A stretch of DNA of 64,000 nt from Legionella sainthelensi (GTDB lineage: Bacteria > Pseudomonadota > Gammaproteobacteria > Legionellales > Legionellaceae), in contig NZ_LR134388.1 in NCBI RefSeq assembly GCF_900637685.1, positions 4,096,934-4,160,933 on the forward strand. Reading direction: 5' to 3'. The translations under genes and the position numbers were made by a program. Shown here one piece after another: positions 8,321 to 17,899 of the stretch (positions are counted from its first letter, which is position 1; each line of letters begins with the position of its first letter). The notes under the pieces were generated by a model. That model was not told where the DNA came from, ran no database searches, and saw only the letters and a list, made by a program, of their open reading frames with translations.

Positions 8321-9721
8321 TTAAAGCGCTTCCATAAAAGTAACTAAATCAGTTTTCTCATCTTTTGTTAATTGTAATTGTAAAACCAAATTAAAAAACT
8401 CTACGGTATCCGCTAAAGTGAGCAAACGTCCATCATGTAAATAAGGAGGAGAATCTTTAATTCCTCTCAAAGGGAATGTTTTTATAGGCCCATCACCAAC
8501 GGCTCTCATACCATTAATTGTTTGTGGTTGATAAAATTTCTCTGTTTGTAAATTATGCATGGTATTGTCAGTATAATAAGGCGGTGTATGGCAACTGGAG
8601 CATTTTGCCTTACCAAAAAAGAGTTCCTGGCCGCGTAATTCTGCTGGTGTCGCTTTAGCCGGATCCAGCTTCCCTTCCCAATTTAATTTAGGGGCGGGAG
8701 GAAAATCCAAGATTTCCTGGAATTCCGCCATGAAATGAACCTGGCTGCCACGTTCAAGAATATTGACTCCTTTTTTGGTTGCAATAACAGGATCACCATC
8801 AAAATAAGCAGCTCTTTGTTCAAATTCGGTAAAATCTTCTACTGTCTTCAAGGCACGTTGCGAGCCAAATAATCGCTGGATATTGACTCCACGTAAAGTT
8901 GGTGTATTGATGCGATGACGAAATTCCTGAGGTCTAATATCACCCACTAAATGGGTGGCTTTGTTAGTATGGCCATTAGCATGGCAATCAAAGCAGGCGA
9001 CTCCTCGACTGGGCTTCACTGTACGTCGATCTTCTGTTTGGTTAAATTGCTGCTGCATAAAAGGTGTGACTAATAAACGTAATCCCTCTAATTGCTTCGG
9101 ATTTAATAACCCGTTGAATAACTCGTAATAATTTTCAATAGTAACCACTTTGCCTTTGGACACATCACCCAGATCAGGCCTGGTAGTTAAATAAATAGGG
9201 GCGGGGTATGGAGGTAAAAAATGATCTGGGATATCAAAATCCAGATCAAACCGAGTTAAATCTCGATCTTCCTGTTTTTTAATTTCGTCAATAACAAATT
9301 TAGGAAATAACATTCCACCTTCTGGATGATTGGGATGAGGCAAAGGCAAGAATCCCTGAGGAAAAAGGCCTTTCGCTTTAATTTCTTCAGGACTCATTTT
9401 TGCCAACTGCTCCCAGGTGACACTTTCAGGCAGTTTGACCCGCACCCCTTCCTGCACAGGTTTTCCATTAGACATTTTTACCGTTTGAGAGGGGGTATTA
9501 CTCAAATCATAGCGCTGTTTTAATAATTCTTGCTGACGATCATCCACTCCTTGTTTCGCACTAGTCATGCGCTGCAAAATACTTTGAAAGCTCTCATGAA
9601 TATCCACTGGCATATAACTTGAAGGAAGTGAATCAGTTGAAGAAGTAGGTGGCGTATCTGCATAACCTAAGGAGCAAAGACTAGCAGTTAACACACTTAT
9701 TTCTAAAAATTTTTTTAACAT
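8321..9721 (-). CDS. di-haem cytochrome c peroxidase-like protein
   Basis: This 466-residue secreted protein has a signal peptide (residues 1-21, ending GYA/D) and two covalent haem sites, CFDCH (243-247) and CSSCH (374-378). The order, spacing and motifs such as FPLRGIKDSPPYLHDGR fit the MauG/CcpA-type di-haem peroxidase superfamily. The N-terminal 200 residues are longer than in typical cytochrome c peroxidases. It probably acts in the periplasm, reducing peroxide or oxidising a partner; the actual substrate cannot be read from sequence. It appears monocistronic. Confidence 0.8.
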   Translation of the reverse strand: MLKKFLEISVLTASLCSLGYADTPPTSSTDSLPSSYMPVDIHESFQSILQRMTSAKQGVDDRQQELLKQRYDLSNTPSQTVKMSNGKPVQEGVRVKLPESVTWEQLAKMSPEEIKAKGLFPQGFLPLPHPNHPEGGMLFPKFVIDEIKKQEDRDLTRFDLDFDIPDHFLPPYPAPIYLTTRPDLGDVSKGKVVTIENYYELFNGLLNPKQLEGLRLLVTPFMQQQFNQTEDRRTVKPSRGVACFDCHANGHTNKATHLVGDIRPQEFRHRINTPTLRGVNIQRLFGSQRALKTVEDFTEFEQRAAYFDGDPVIATKKGVNILERGSQVHFMAEFQEILDFPPAPKLNWEGKLDPAKATPAELRGQELFFGKAKCSSCHTPPYYTDNTMHNLQTEKFYQPQTINGMRAVGDGPIKTFPLRGIKDSPPYLHDGRLLTLADTVEFFNLVLQLQLTKDEKTDLVTFMEAL

Positions 9722-9810
9722 AGTTCAAGTCCATTTTATGATCAAAGAATTTTTTCATCTTAAGGTACTTATACATTCGGTGCAATAGAGAAAACAAAAC
9801 CCGGAGCACT

Positions 9811-10713
9811 TCAAGACATTGCGGCAGTTGATTTTACCTTATTTGATTGGAGCAAATCGTCTATTGCCTTTAAAACAACTTTCACTGCAGCAATTTGCTT
9901 CACATCAGGCCTGTACACCAAACATAAAGGCTTAACATAAGTTGGTGTGTTTTCAATTTTTTTAAATTGATCCTTGAAATGAAGCTCAATATAGCAGTTC
10001 GGTAAAATAGCAGCTCCATAATTATTGATTGCCATCGCTGCCAATGCTTCAATTTGATCCACATTACAAATACGCGGAGCTGGTCTATGTTGGCGTAATT
10101 TCTGCAATTCGCTCAATAGATCATGCACTATGGGAATTTTTAAGTCTGCTAAAATTAACAACTCATCAGAATATAAATCAACTTCTTTATTTTGTTTACA
10201 AGACGACCAAAAGGCAAATTCCGTCTCGGCAATCTTACGAATGACGACCTGAGCATGCGGATAAGGATCTGTCATAATACCTAGATCGACATTGCCTTCG
10301 ATTAGGTGTTGCATAATGTCAGCCGATAGCCCATGTTTGAAATGAATTTCAAGCTCTGGATATTGCAACAACAAGTCAGAGCTCATTTTCGACATGTAAG
10401 AGCAAAGTGTAGAATAACAACCTATAGTTACCTTTCCCTTAATGTGCTGATTCGTTTCTTTAATCGTTGTAGTTAGTGAATTCCATTGCGTTAACAAATT
10501 CTCAAAATTCTCGAATAATTTATTCCCTGCTCGCGTTAAAGTAACGCCTTGTGTATGACGAATAAATAAATTCGTATTCAGTAATTGTTCGAGTCTTTTT
10601 ATGGAAAAACTCAATGAGGGTTGGCTTATATGTAATTTTTTAGCGGCCCTACTAAAATTTGATTCTTTAGCAACTTCGTAGAAATAAATTAAATCACTTG
10701 CAGAAGGTAACAT
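9811..10713 (-). CDS. LysR family transcriptional regulator
   Basis: A standard-length (300-residue) LysR-type regulator. The N-terminal winged HTH is visible as FYEVAKESNFSRAAKKLHIS followed by QPSLSFSIKRLEQLL (about 11-45). The rest is a periplasmic-binding-protein-like effector domain (about 90-290), with VTIGCYSTL at its start. It is divergent from the FAD-dependent oxidoreductase at 10874 with 160 bases between them, so by the usual LysR logic it likely controls that gene and itself. The effector is unknown. Confidence 0.92.
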   Translation of the reverse strand: MLPSASDLIYFYEVAKESNFSRAAKKLHISQPSLSFSIKRLEQLLNTNLFIRHTQGVTLTRAGNKLFENFENLLTQWNSLTTTIKETNQHIKGKVTIGCYSTLCSYMSKMSSDLLLQYPELEIHFKHGLSADIMQHLIEGNVDLGIMTDPYPHAQVVIRKIAETEFAFWSSCKQNKEVDLYSDELLILADLKIPIVHDLLSELQKLRQHRPAPRICNVDQIEALAAMAINNYGAAILPNCYIELHFKDQFKKIENTPTYVKPLCLVYRPDVKQIAAVKVVLKAIDDLLQSNKVKSTAAMS

Positions 10714-10873
10714 TAATTAATCCTTTTGTTTCAGTGCCATGCTTCGTGTCCCAGAAGCGCCTTCAGGTTGACCTCAGGTATAAATTTTATTTATAGCCCC
10801 TATAAAAATTCTATATTTTACATGGCAATAGCTCCTCCTTAAACTTTTTTAGCAACTATTTAAGGAGTAATAA
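10714..10873. promoter_or_regulatory. divergent promoter region between LysR gene and FAD oxidoreductase
   Basis: A plausible sigma-70 promoter for the rightward gene is TTGACC (10768-10773), a 17-base spacer, then TTATAG (10791-10796). Just upstream or overlapping are short dyads, GCTTC-N8-GAAGC (10741-10758) and AGGTTGACCT (10765-10774), which are possible LysR sites. The rightward gene has a good AAGGAG site before its ATG. Promoter and operator positions are read by eye. Confidence 0.4.
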
Positions 10874-12295
10874 ATGAAAATATTAAACAAGGTAGACACA
10901 ATTATCATAGGCGCAGGTCCCTCCGGTTTATCCGCTGCTAATGTTTTAAAAAAGCATGAAAAATCAGTATTTATTCTGGAAAAAGAAGCTCAAGCCGGAG
11001 GTAAGTGCCATACTTTTACCGATCCCTTAGATAAAAACAATAAAACCGAATGGGGCGCTGCTTTAATCGCACCAAATTATGGTAAGGTCATTGATAAGAT
11101 GCAAGAAAAACGATTAGCTTGGGAGCAAGTATTACCCTCGGATCTAAGTACTGTCCCTTTTGATAAAAATTTAAGCCAAATGAGTCTTCTAGAGAAAGGA
11201 TTTTGGGGGGTAAAATTTGCTAATGAAATCTTGGTTTTTGCCCAACATGCGAAAAGATACCAGCAACTAAGAGACAAACATCTGGACCTCCCTGAAGATT
11301 ATAAAATTGCTTTCAGAGACTTTGCCAAAAAATTTAATCTGGAAAAAATAAATGAATTTTCTTATCTCTTTGTTCCTGCTTTTGGCTATGGTCTTATGGA
11401 GGAATGCCCGGCCTACGCAGTTCTTGAATACTACGGCACTATGACACTACCTGATCTGATCATTCCCAAACTCTTTGGGATGCAAGGCCTACGCGGCGTT
11501 AAAAATGGCTTCCAAGAGTTAATGGAAGCCACAGCTGCTGATTTTAATATTAGCTATAACTCGAGCATCCAATCGATTATAAGAAATGATAAAGGCATTA
11601 CTGTTATTTTTGAATCAGATGATGGACTGCAAAGCATCAGTGCAAACTCCTTAGTTCTTGCAATTTCACCTTTGCATTGGCCCTCATTAGGAATGAAACT
11701 GACAGAAACAGAGCAAAAATGTGTCGATAATCTTAGTTGGTATCAATATCCTGTCGCCGTGGTGAAATTGCATGGCTATCCAGCGAATCACTATTATGAA
11801 TACGAAGGTCTTACTGCAGCTGGATTAGAACATTTGGCATTAATCACTACGAGAGACAATCGTGACAATCCGCAAGATGGACGCTTGTGCACTGCATATA
11901 TTAATTTAAAACTTAGTCAACAAAATACTAGGACAGACTTTGTTTTTACCCCAGAAAAAATCAAGCAATTAAAGGCAGAACTCATGAAAGTACCCGGGGT
12001 TACGGATGTAGATATTTTGGAAACTAAAGTTTGGAAAGATTATATGTCCACTCTGCCTTGGGAGCTTCGTCTGGAATTGGATAAAAACCAAATGCATGCC
12101 CAAACACTTTATGTCGGTCCTTACACCCTTGGTGGTTTTGAAGATGTGGCTTGTGTTTGGGAGCAGTCTCATAAAGCAACCAAAGAATACCTCTTACACA
12201 AACAACCAAAACCTTCTTCTCTCAGAAAAGAAGTGAATAGGAATCTTTTCTTTTTACCTCAGAGTATCAAAAGCCCTATGATGGACGGGATATAA
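10874..12295 (+). CDS. FAD-dependent oxidoreductase (amine oxidase/desaturase-like)
   Basis: This 473-residue protein begins with a dinucleotide-binding Rossmann fold, IIGAGPSGLSAANVL (about 11-25), with a family-typical acidic residue (LEKEAQAGGKCHT) at the end of the second strand. This layout is shared by flavin amine oxidases, phytoene-desaturase-like enzymes and protoporphyrinogen oxidases. The C-terminal part (about 400-440, LYVGPYTLGGFEDVA) resembles the second FAD contact. There is no signal peptide or obvious membrane helix. It is likely controlled by the divergent LysR gene. Substrate is unknown. Confidence 0.75.
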   Translation: MKILNKVDTIIIGAGPSGLSAANVLKKHEKSVFILEKEAQAGGKCHTFTDPLDKNNKTEWGAALIAPNYGKVIDKMQEKRLAWEQVLPSDLSTVPFDKNLSQMSLLEKGFWGVKFANEILVFAQHAKRYQQLRDKHLDLPEDYKIAFRDFAKKFNLEKINEFSYLFVPAFGYGLMEECPAYAVLEYYGTMTLPDLIIPKLFGMQGLRGVKNGFQELMEATAADFNISYNSSIQSIIRNDKGITVIFESDDGLQSISANSLVLAISPLHWPSLGMKLTETEQKCVDNLSWYQYPVAVVKLHGYPANHYYEYEGLTAAGLEHLALITTRDNRDNPQDGRLCTAYINLKLSQQNTRTDFVFTPEKIKQLKAELMKVPGVTDVDILETKVWKDYMSTLPWELRLELDKNQMHAQTLYVGPYTLGGFEDVACVWEQSHKATKEYLLHKQPKPSSLRKEVNRNLFFLPQSIKSPMMDGI

Positions 12296-12435
12296 CGGCA
12301 ACTTATCATCATTCTCTGTCTTAAACCGCTCTACCTGGCGAGGCAGTTAATGCAGTCAGGTACACCTTCTTATTTTACGTAAAGTGACGAGCTCCCTTAG
12401 GCAATCACATAATCGTCACTATAGCGTATTTATGC

Positions 12436-13623
12436 TCAATCACTGCGCAAAGAAATTACTGGAGCCAGTTTTGCCGCGCGACGTGCCGGATAAAAACCAA
12501 AGAAAATCCCTGTTGCAGCAGATACCAAAAAGCCTGCTACAGGAGGAAGAAAATAGATCGAAAAATTCCAGCCACTGAAATAGGCTAAAATACGAGTAAC
12601 AATTAAACCTAACAAAACACCCAGTACGCCTCCCACTAGAGAAAGCATGACAGACTCAACTAAGAATAGCGCTTGAATCTCGCTATTTTTAGCACCAACA
12701 GCTTTACGGATACCAATCTCTTTTTTACGTTCACTGACTGAAACCAACATTACATTCATCACGCCAATACCGCCAACTAAAAGCGAGATACCGCCGATTA
12801 CAGCAAGCAATAAGGTAAAAATCTGCCCTTGGCTTTCCATGCTGGCAATGATTTGTTTGGGACTACGGGTAAACACATTTAATTTAGGTGCTGCAGAACT
12901 AATAATTTGTTTTATTTCTTCAATAACCTCATCAATAGGACTATCGGGCCTTAATTTCAAAATCACATTATTCACTTTGGCATCTTTGCTGATTAGATTA
13001 ATACCGACCAAGGGCACAATGACCGCCTGATTGATGTCTTCATTAAAAAAACCATTTTCTTTCCAGGGCTCAGCTATTCCGATGATAGTATATAAAGATT
13101 GTCCTATTCTTAATTGCTTGCCTATGGGCTCATCAAAACTAATTTCTCTTATTTGTCGCGCTAAATTCCCCCCAATAACGCAGTAGTGTTCATAAGAATC
13201 AACGAAAGAAACAAAGTGACCTGCAGCCAGCTTGATGTTAACAATTTTAGCCAAATGCTCATTGGCCCCAATTACTGCTCCTTGCATTGATTTCCCTTGA
13301 TAACTTAGGGACTGGTATGCAGTACTATAAGGTGCCATATCCATTATATAAGGGATGCGCTCGGAGAGTTGCTCCCATTGCGCTATAGAAACTGATTCTT
13401 GATTGCCTTTACCTACAGTCTTTGAATAAACAGCAACTGAGAGCAAATCCGTCCCTAATGCTTTAAATTGTGCTAAAGCTTTTTCTGTAGCTAATTGACC
13501 ACAACTAATCAAAGCGACCACTGCAGCAGTACCGACTAAAATACCTAAAACAGCCAAAAAAGAACGTAATTTAGCAGCAGTCAAGTTGACTAATGCTTGT
13601 TGACAATGCCCAGAAAATTTCAT
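12436..13623 (-). CDS. MacB-like ABC transporter permease (FtsX domain)
   Basis: The 395-residue permease has the MacB topology: an N-terminal helix (about 20-40, FLAVLGILVGTAAVVAL), a large periplasmic domain (about 45-265) and three C-terminal helices. A typical cytoplasmic coupling motif, SERKKEIGIRKAVGA, lies between the second and third. The ATG at 13623 overlaps the ATPase stop (TGATG) and is preferred over the longer frame from 13677. In MacAB systems the mechanotransmission permease works with a periplasmic adaptor and TolC to expel substrates from the periplasm. Here ATPase and permease are separate genes rather than one fused protein as in E. coli MacB. Confidence 0.9.
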   Translation of the reverse strand: MKFSGHCQQALVNLTAAKLRSFLAVLGILVGTAAVVALISCGQLATEKALAQFKALGTDLLSVAVYSKTVGKGNQESVSIAQWEQLSERIPYIMDMAPYSTAYQSLSYQGKSMQGAVIGANEHLAKIVNIKLAAGHFVSFVDSYEHYCVIGGNLARQIREISFDEPIGKQLRIGQSLYTIIGIAEPWKENGFFNEDINQAVIVPLVGINLISKDAKVNNVILKLRPDSPIDEVIEEIKQIISSAAPKLNVFTRSPKQIIASMESQGQIFTLLLAVIGGISLLVGGIGVMNVMLVSVSERKKEIGIRKAVGAKNSEIQALFLVESVMLSLVGGVLGVLLGLIVTRILAYFSGWNFSIYFLPPVAGFLVSAATGIFFGFYPARRAAKLAPVISLRSD

Positions 13624-14375
13624 CACACTGTCTCCGTTGCTACCACACCATCCACAAGTGTAATCCTTCGCTGGCAAAGTGCAGCGATTTGCTCATCATG
13701 AGTAATCATGATGATACTCCGGCCTTGCTCATGTAGGGATAAAAACAAATTCATCACATCATTGCCTGTTCGTGAATCAAGTGCGCCTGTGGGTTCATCT
13801 GCTAAAATTACTTGGGGCTCCGTGACTAAAGCACGCGCTATAGCAACACGTTGCTGCTGTCCCCCTGATAATTGTGTAGGCCGGTGCCTCGCATATTGGT
13901 ACATACCCACACAGTCAAGAGCTGCAAGGACCCTTTCTTCGATTTCAGCTGCATGAACACCACGATAAATTAAAGGCAAAGCGACATTTTGCTTGGCACT
14001 AAATCGCGGTAGCAAATTAAATTGTTGAAAAACAAATCCTATATTTTGATTCCGCAATTCCGCCGTTTGATCATCAGTTAAGGCGGCCACATTGTGGTTG
14101 TTTAATAAATAAGTGCCGCTATCCGCTTTATCTAATAAGCCCATAATATTCATCAACGTGGATTTACCTGAACCAGAAGCACCTACAATGGCAAGAAGAT
14201 CGCCTTCATAAACATTAAGGGATACTTCTTTTAAAATCGTGGAACTAATTCCCTCAAGATGATAGGTTTTTACAATATCAGTGAGTATCATTAAAGGCTG
14301 TTTTTTTCTGTTCCTATCTTTACTTCCTCCCTGTACCCTAGTTTTTTCACATAGATCAGATGCGACATTACTCAT
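13623..14375 (-). CDS. MacB/LolD-type ABC transporter ATP-binding protein
   Basis: All nucleotide-binding motifs are present: Walker [11 protein letters not shown]-loop [11 protein letters not shown], signature [15 protein letters not shown], Walker [13 protein letters not shown] and the switch THD. I prefer the ATG at 14375, which overlaps the adaptor gene stop (ATGAGTAA). An internal ATG at 14291 ([14 protein letters not shown]) matches the usual start of MacB ATPases and is a real alternative. The enzyme powers the neighbouring FtsX-type permease. Confidence 0.92.
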   Translation of the reverse strand: MSNVASDLCEKTRVQGGSKDRNRKKQPLMILTDIVKTYHLEGISSTILKEVSLNVYEGDLLAIVGASGSGKSTLMNIMGLLDKADSGTYLLNNHNVAALTDDQTAELRNQNIGFVFQQFNLLPRFSAKQNVALPLIYRGVHAAEIEERVLAALDCVGMYQYARHRPTQLSGGQQQRVAIARALVTEPQVILADEPTGALDSRTGNDVMNLFLSLHEQGRSIIMITHDEQIAALCQRRITLVDGVVATETV

Positions 14376-15522
14376 AAACCACCACATCTCCGGACTTTAG
14401 ACCTGTTTCAATAAGTACTGAATCTGCTTGGGCTGCACCTGTTGTAATGATACGTTTTTCAATAGAACCTGTTTCATTTTTAACTTGAACTATATTTTGT
14501 CCTTTTTCACGTTTGATCGCAGCAATAGGTATCACTAACTGCTTCCCATTATCCACACTTAATTCTATGGAAGCACTCATGCCTACTTTAATCCATTTTT
14601 GTTGCTCTGCGCTTAATTTTCGTACTTCAACCACGGCAGTGAAAAATGGAAGCCCATTATTATTAGACGCTTGTGCATTCACAGCAACCAACTTTCCTTG
14701 TAATTGATATTTACCAAAAGCAACCCCTCTGACTGTTGCATTCATACCTGCCTGTACCTGGGTAATATCGATTTCAGGAACATCAATTTCAATACTGATT
14801 CCCGACAAATCACCAATTAATCCAATTACCTGCCCTGATTTCACTGAGGCACCTACCGAGACCCGCACACTCTTATCTTCTCCTGCTTTAGGAGGATAGA
14901 GCAGTACACCATCATTTGGTGCTTTTAAATGAATCAAATTATGGTTGGAAGCCAGAATATTTTTTAGTCTATCGAAGTCCGCTAAACTTAAAGAAGATAT
15001 ATTTTGTGAGCGATTTTCATCTAATTTTTCCAACATTTCTGTCAGTTTACGCGTGGATTGCATCAGAGTAACCCGACTCGTATCCACATTTGATTTTTCA
15101 CTCAAATAATTATTTTTGGATAGTAGCCCTGAATCCCATAAATCCTGGGTTCCCACAAATTTTGCTTTAGCAATAGTATAACTGTCTTTGGCCTTTAAGT
15201 ACTCGGTTAATGTATCATTAAATTGTCTTTGTAATTCCGTTGAATTTAAGGTAACAATTACATCTCCTTTTTTAACTATTTGCCCATAATGAAAGTTCAT
15301 GGTTTCAACCACTGCCTCGATTGGACTACTTAGAGTACTTTCATGCAAGGGCTGAACGGTTCCAGTAAAATGTAATGCCTTATGAATAGGACGTTCCTCA
15401 ACTTTATATTCATGTAAAACAACCGTTGTCTTTTTTTGTTCCTGATGTTGTCCACATGAAGCCAAAAATAAGCATATCCCTAAGACGACTATACTTTTTA
15501 ATTGATTGAGATACCTATTCAT
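14368..15522 (-). CDS. MacA-like periplasmic adaptor (membrane fusion) lipoprotein
   Basis: This 384-residue protein has a lipoprotein signal with lipobox LASC (about residue 23). It is followed by a HlyD/MacA-type layout: barrel-lipoyl segments (HFTGTVQPLHESTLSSPIEA, about 52-71, and LKAPNDGVLLYPP), a central helical hairpin (about 100-190) and a C-terminal beta-barrel. It should link the inner-membrane MacB-like pump to the TolC-like channel encoded just upstream. The start overlaps the end of the outer-membrane gene by four bases (ATGA). Confidence 0.9.
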   Translation of the reverse strand: MNRYLNQLKSIVVLGICLFLASCGQHQEQKKTTVVLHEYKVEERPIHKALHFTGTVQPLHESTLSSPIEAVVETMNFHYGQIVKKGDVIVTLNSTELQRQFNDTLTEYLKAKDSYTIAKAKFVGTQDLWDSGLLSKNNYLSEKSNVDTSRVTLMQSTRKLTEMLEKLDENRSQNISSLSLADFDRLKNILASNHNLIHLKAPNDGVLLYPPKAGEDKSVRVSVGASVKSGQVIGLIGDLSGISIEIDVPEIDITQVQAGMNATVRGVAFGKYQLQGKLVAVNAQASNNNGLPFFTAVVEVRKLSAEQQKWIKVGMSASIELSVDNGKQLVIPIAAIKREKGQNIVQVKNETGSIEKRIITTGAAQADSVLIETGLKSGDVVVYE

Positions 15523-17087
15523 CCACCATACCTTAATTTAATTTGCCAATGCTCCAGTGTTGTTCCAAGAGTTTTTTGCAGATTTGATATTTGATTCAAA
15601 TAAGCAATTTTTGCATTGATTAATCCTGCTTGTGCTTGAATTAATTGATTTTGCGTGTTGTTTACATCCAACGCGCTGGAAATACCCGCTTGTTGTTTTT
15701 TCTTTTCGAGAGCATAAGACTGTTCTGCCAAGTTCACTTGCTTTTGTGCCAACTGATACCGTTTGGCTAAGCTATTGAGATTATTGATGATGTTGGTAAT
15801 AGTAGTTATTAACGCTCTTTTAGCAGCAAGCAATGCTAGGCGATCTTTTTCCAAACGAACTTTTGCACTAATTAATTGACTGCGTCGCTTGAGGTCATGT
15901 AACGGTACGGTTAAGGTCAAACGCGCTGTTTCTGTCACATTATTACCATCATAAATACCGCGCACGCCCCCGGCATTCCCGGTGACATCATTCACAACGC
16001 CACTTTGTATGTTTCCCCCTAAATCTAATTGCCATAACTGCTGATTTTTAGCAACTTTATAAGCACGCTCATCAGCACGCAAGGCAACTTTATAGGCTAA
16101 ATACTGAGTATTATTATTTAATGCGTACTCAATCGATTGTTTTAAATCAGGAACGGTAAGTTTATCTAATACCACATCACTAGGTACTGATATATGCATT
16201 TCTGGATCAAGCCCTATGGTCTGTAACAAATCTTGTGATGCGGTCTGAAAATCATTTTCCGCTTGCTCAACCATCAAACTTAACGATTCAATTTGATACG
16301 ATTGTTGAATATTACCTGTAGGCTCTAATTGCCCTGCCTTTATTTTCTTTTCATTGATTTCATAAGATTTTTGGGCTTCTTTTAATTGTAAACGCTGATT
16401 TTGTAAGTTATTACCACTGAGAATCAGCATCCGATAAGCCATAATTACCTGGGTTACTTGATCGGCTACCGATTGCTTTAAATTTAATTTATTCAACCAT
16501 TCAGTATCTTCAGCATTTAAAAGCGCCGCTTCATTTACGGCTTTACCAAAACCCCGCAATAAAGGTTGTGTTAACGAAAAATTTAATACCGGATTATAGC
16601 TGTTGTTTCCATTCAGATTATTATCAATTCCTAGCTTTGCTGAGGTACCCAACTTCGTATTCAAATTAAATTCTGGGGAGGCTAGAAGTGTACGATTTGT
16701 GCTGGAGCCAACACCAGAATAAGTGCTCTTCTGAACTGCACCTGAAGCACCTATAGCGTATTGAAGCTCAAACTCATTATACGCTAAACGCAATTGATAG
16801 CGCTGGACAATACGATCAAGCTCGACATTTTGAATATTAGGGTTATAGCGTAAAGCCAATAAAATAGCCTCTCGTAAACTCAATTGATGAATGGTCTTAT
16901 TACGCGAAGCAGGCGATGTAGGTAACTCTATCCAGTGTTTTAACATAAACTCAGGATTTTCTATTGCTTTTTGCAACCGCTCTTCCGCTTCTTTTATTGA
17001 TGAATTTTCCACAGCAGGGATGGACCAAATCTGGCGCGTAAACATGGAAATAAACAAAAAAAGCAGTGCTCCTTTTTTTAAGATCAT
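15519..17087 (-). CDS. TolC-like outer membrane efflux protein
   Basis: A 522-residue OEP-family protein with a signal peptide (about residues 1-22). The two repeated coiled-coil/beta halves of TolC-like channels are visible, for example the second-half motif [17 protein letters not shown] and the closing [21 protein letters not shown] chose the ATG at 17087, which overlaps the apaH stop as ATGA and follows GGAAC, over the GTG at 17099. It is the exit duct of the tripartite pump encoded by the following three genes. Confidence 0.88.
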   Translation of the reverse strand: MILKKGALLFLFISMFTRQIWSIPAVENSSIKEAEERLQKAIENPEFMLKHWIELPTSPASRNKTIHQLSLREAILLALRYNPNIQNVELDRIVQRYQLRLAYNEFELQYAIGASGAVQKSTYSGVGSSTNRTLLASPEFNLNTKLGTSAKLGIDNNLNGNNSYNPVLNFSLTQPLLRGFGKAVNEAALLNAEDTEWLNKLNLKQSVADQVTQVIMAYRMLILSGNNLQNQRLQLKEAQKSYEINEKKIKAGQLEPTGNIQQSYQIESLSLMVEQAENDFQTASQDLLQTIGLDPEMHISVPSDVVLDKLTVPDLKQSIEYALNNNTQYLAYKVALRADERAYKVAKNQQLWQLDLGGNIQSGVVNDVTGNAGGVRGIYDGNNVTETARLTLTVPLHDLKRRSQLISAKVRLEKDRLALLAAKRALITTITNIINNLNSLAKRYQLAQKQVNLAEQSYALEKKKQQAGISSALDVNNTQNQLIQAQAGLINAKIAYLNQISNLQKTLGTTLEHWQIKLRYGG

Positions 17088-17899
17088 TTTTTGTTCCACA
17101 CTGCAAATCGCTGCCTATCCTGCAAACGTAATGCGGTTAGTTGTCCTCCCCAGAGACATCCAGTATCTATGGCATGAATTTTAGGATTAGGGCATTTTCC
17201 CATTAAAGCCGCCCAATGCCCAAAAACAATATCGCACTCGATTTCTTTGCGACTCGGTACGTCATACCAAGGATAAAGATTTGCTGGCGCTTGCGCAAGA
17301 GTCCCCTTATAGCCTAACTCTAACCGACCATTTGCATCGCAAAAACGCATCCGCGTAAAATAATTTGTTATTGCTCGTAGCCTCTCTATTCCAGTTAAAT
17401 CATCAGACCAGAGATCCGGTTTACTACCATAGAGACGTGCTAGAAAATCACGAAAATGATCCCCAGCAAGAACGTCTTCAAGCTCTTTGGCCAATTGCAT
17501 TGCTTGGGTTAGATCCCATAAGGGAGCTATCCCTGCGTGACACATTACGACTTTCAGTTCTGGTGAATAGTGTAAAATAGATTGCTTTCTTAACCAATGC
17601 CCTAGCTCCTCGCTATCTGCAGCATGCATCACCTCTTGTAAGGTATCATCATGCTCGCGCCAAGGTCTTCCTCCGAATAATGAGGCTAATAAATGCAGAT
17701 CGTGATTTCCTAATGTGATTCTTGGCGTAAGAGGCAGGGAACGAACAAAGCGTAGAACCGCCAGCGATTCCGGACCACGATTTACGAGATCACCAACAAA
17801 CCATAAGCGATCCGTTTTTTCATCAAATTCGATTAATTCCAGCAACTTTTGCAAAGGCTTGTAACAGCCTTGTACATCACCGATTGCATAATCAGGCAC
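17084..17899 (-). CDS. apaH: ApaH, symmetrical bis(5'-nucleosyl)-tetraphosphatase
   Basis: ApaH hydrolyses Ap4A to two ADP. The 271-residue protein carries the phosphoprotein phosphatase metal motifs in order: GDVQGCY (about 7-13), [10 protein letters not shown] (34-43), LGNHDLH (63-69) and the downstream CHAG and GHWA. It overlaps the TraI_2-like gene upstream by eight bases and the TolC-like gene downstream by four. It is therefore locked into a transcript with the efflux genes, which is unusual; in E. coli it follows apaG. Confidence 0.96.
   Translation of the reverse strand: MPDYAIGDVQGCYKPLQKLLELIEFDEKTDRLWFVGDLVNRGPESLAVLRFVRSLPLTPRITLGNHDLHLLASLFGGRPWREHDDTLQEVMHAADSEELGHWLRKQSILHYSPELKVVMCHAGIAPLWDLTQAMQLAKELEDVLAGDHFRDFLARLYGSKPDLWSDDLTGIERLRAITNYFTRMRFCDANGRLELGYKGTLAQAPANLYPWYDVPSRKEIECDIVFGHWAALMGKCPNPKIHAIDTGCLWGGQLTALRLQDRQRFAVWNKK

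Noticed and set aside
12332..12362. TACCTG...CAGGTA hairpin after the FAD oxidoreductase, possibly tRNA-like
   Set aside because: Only six paired bases around a long loop, no tRNA arms and no U-tract; not called as RNA or terminator.
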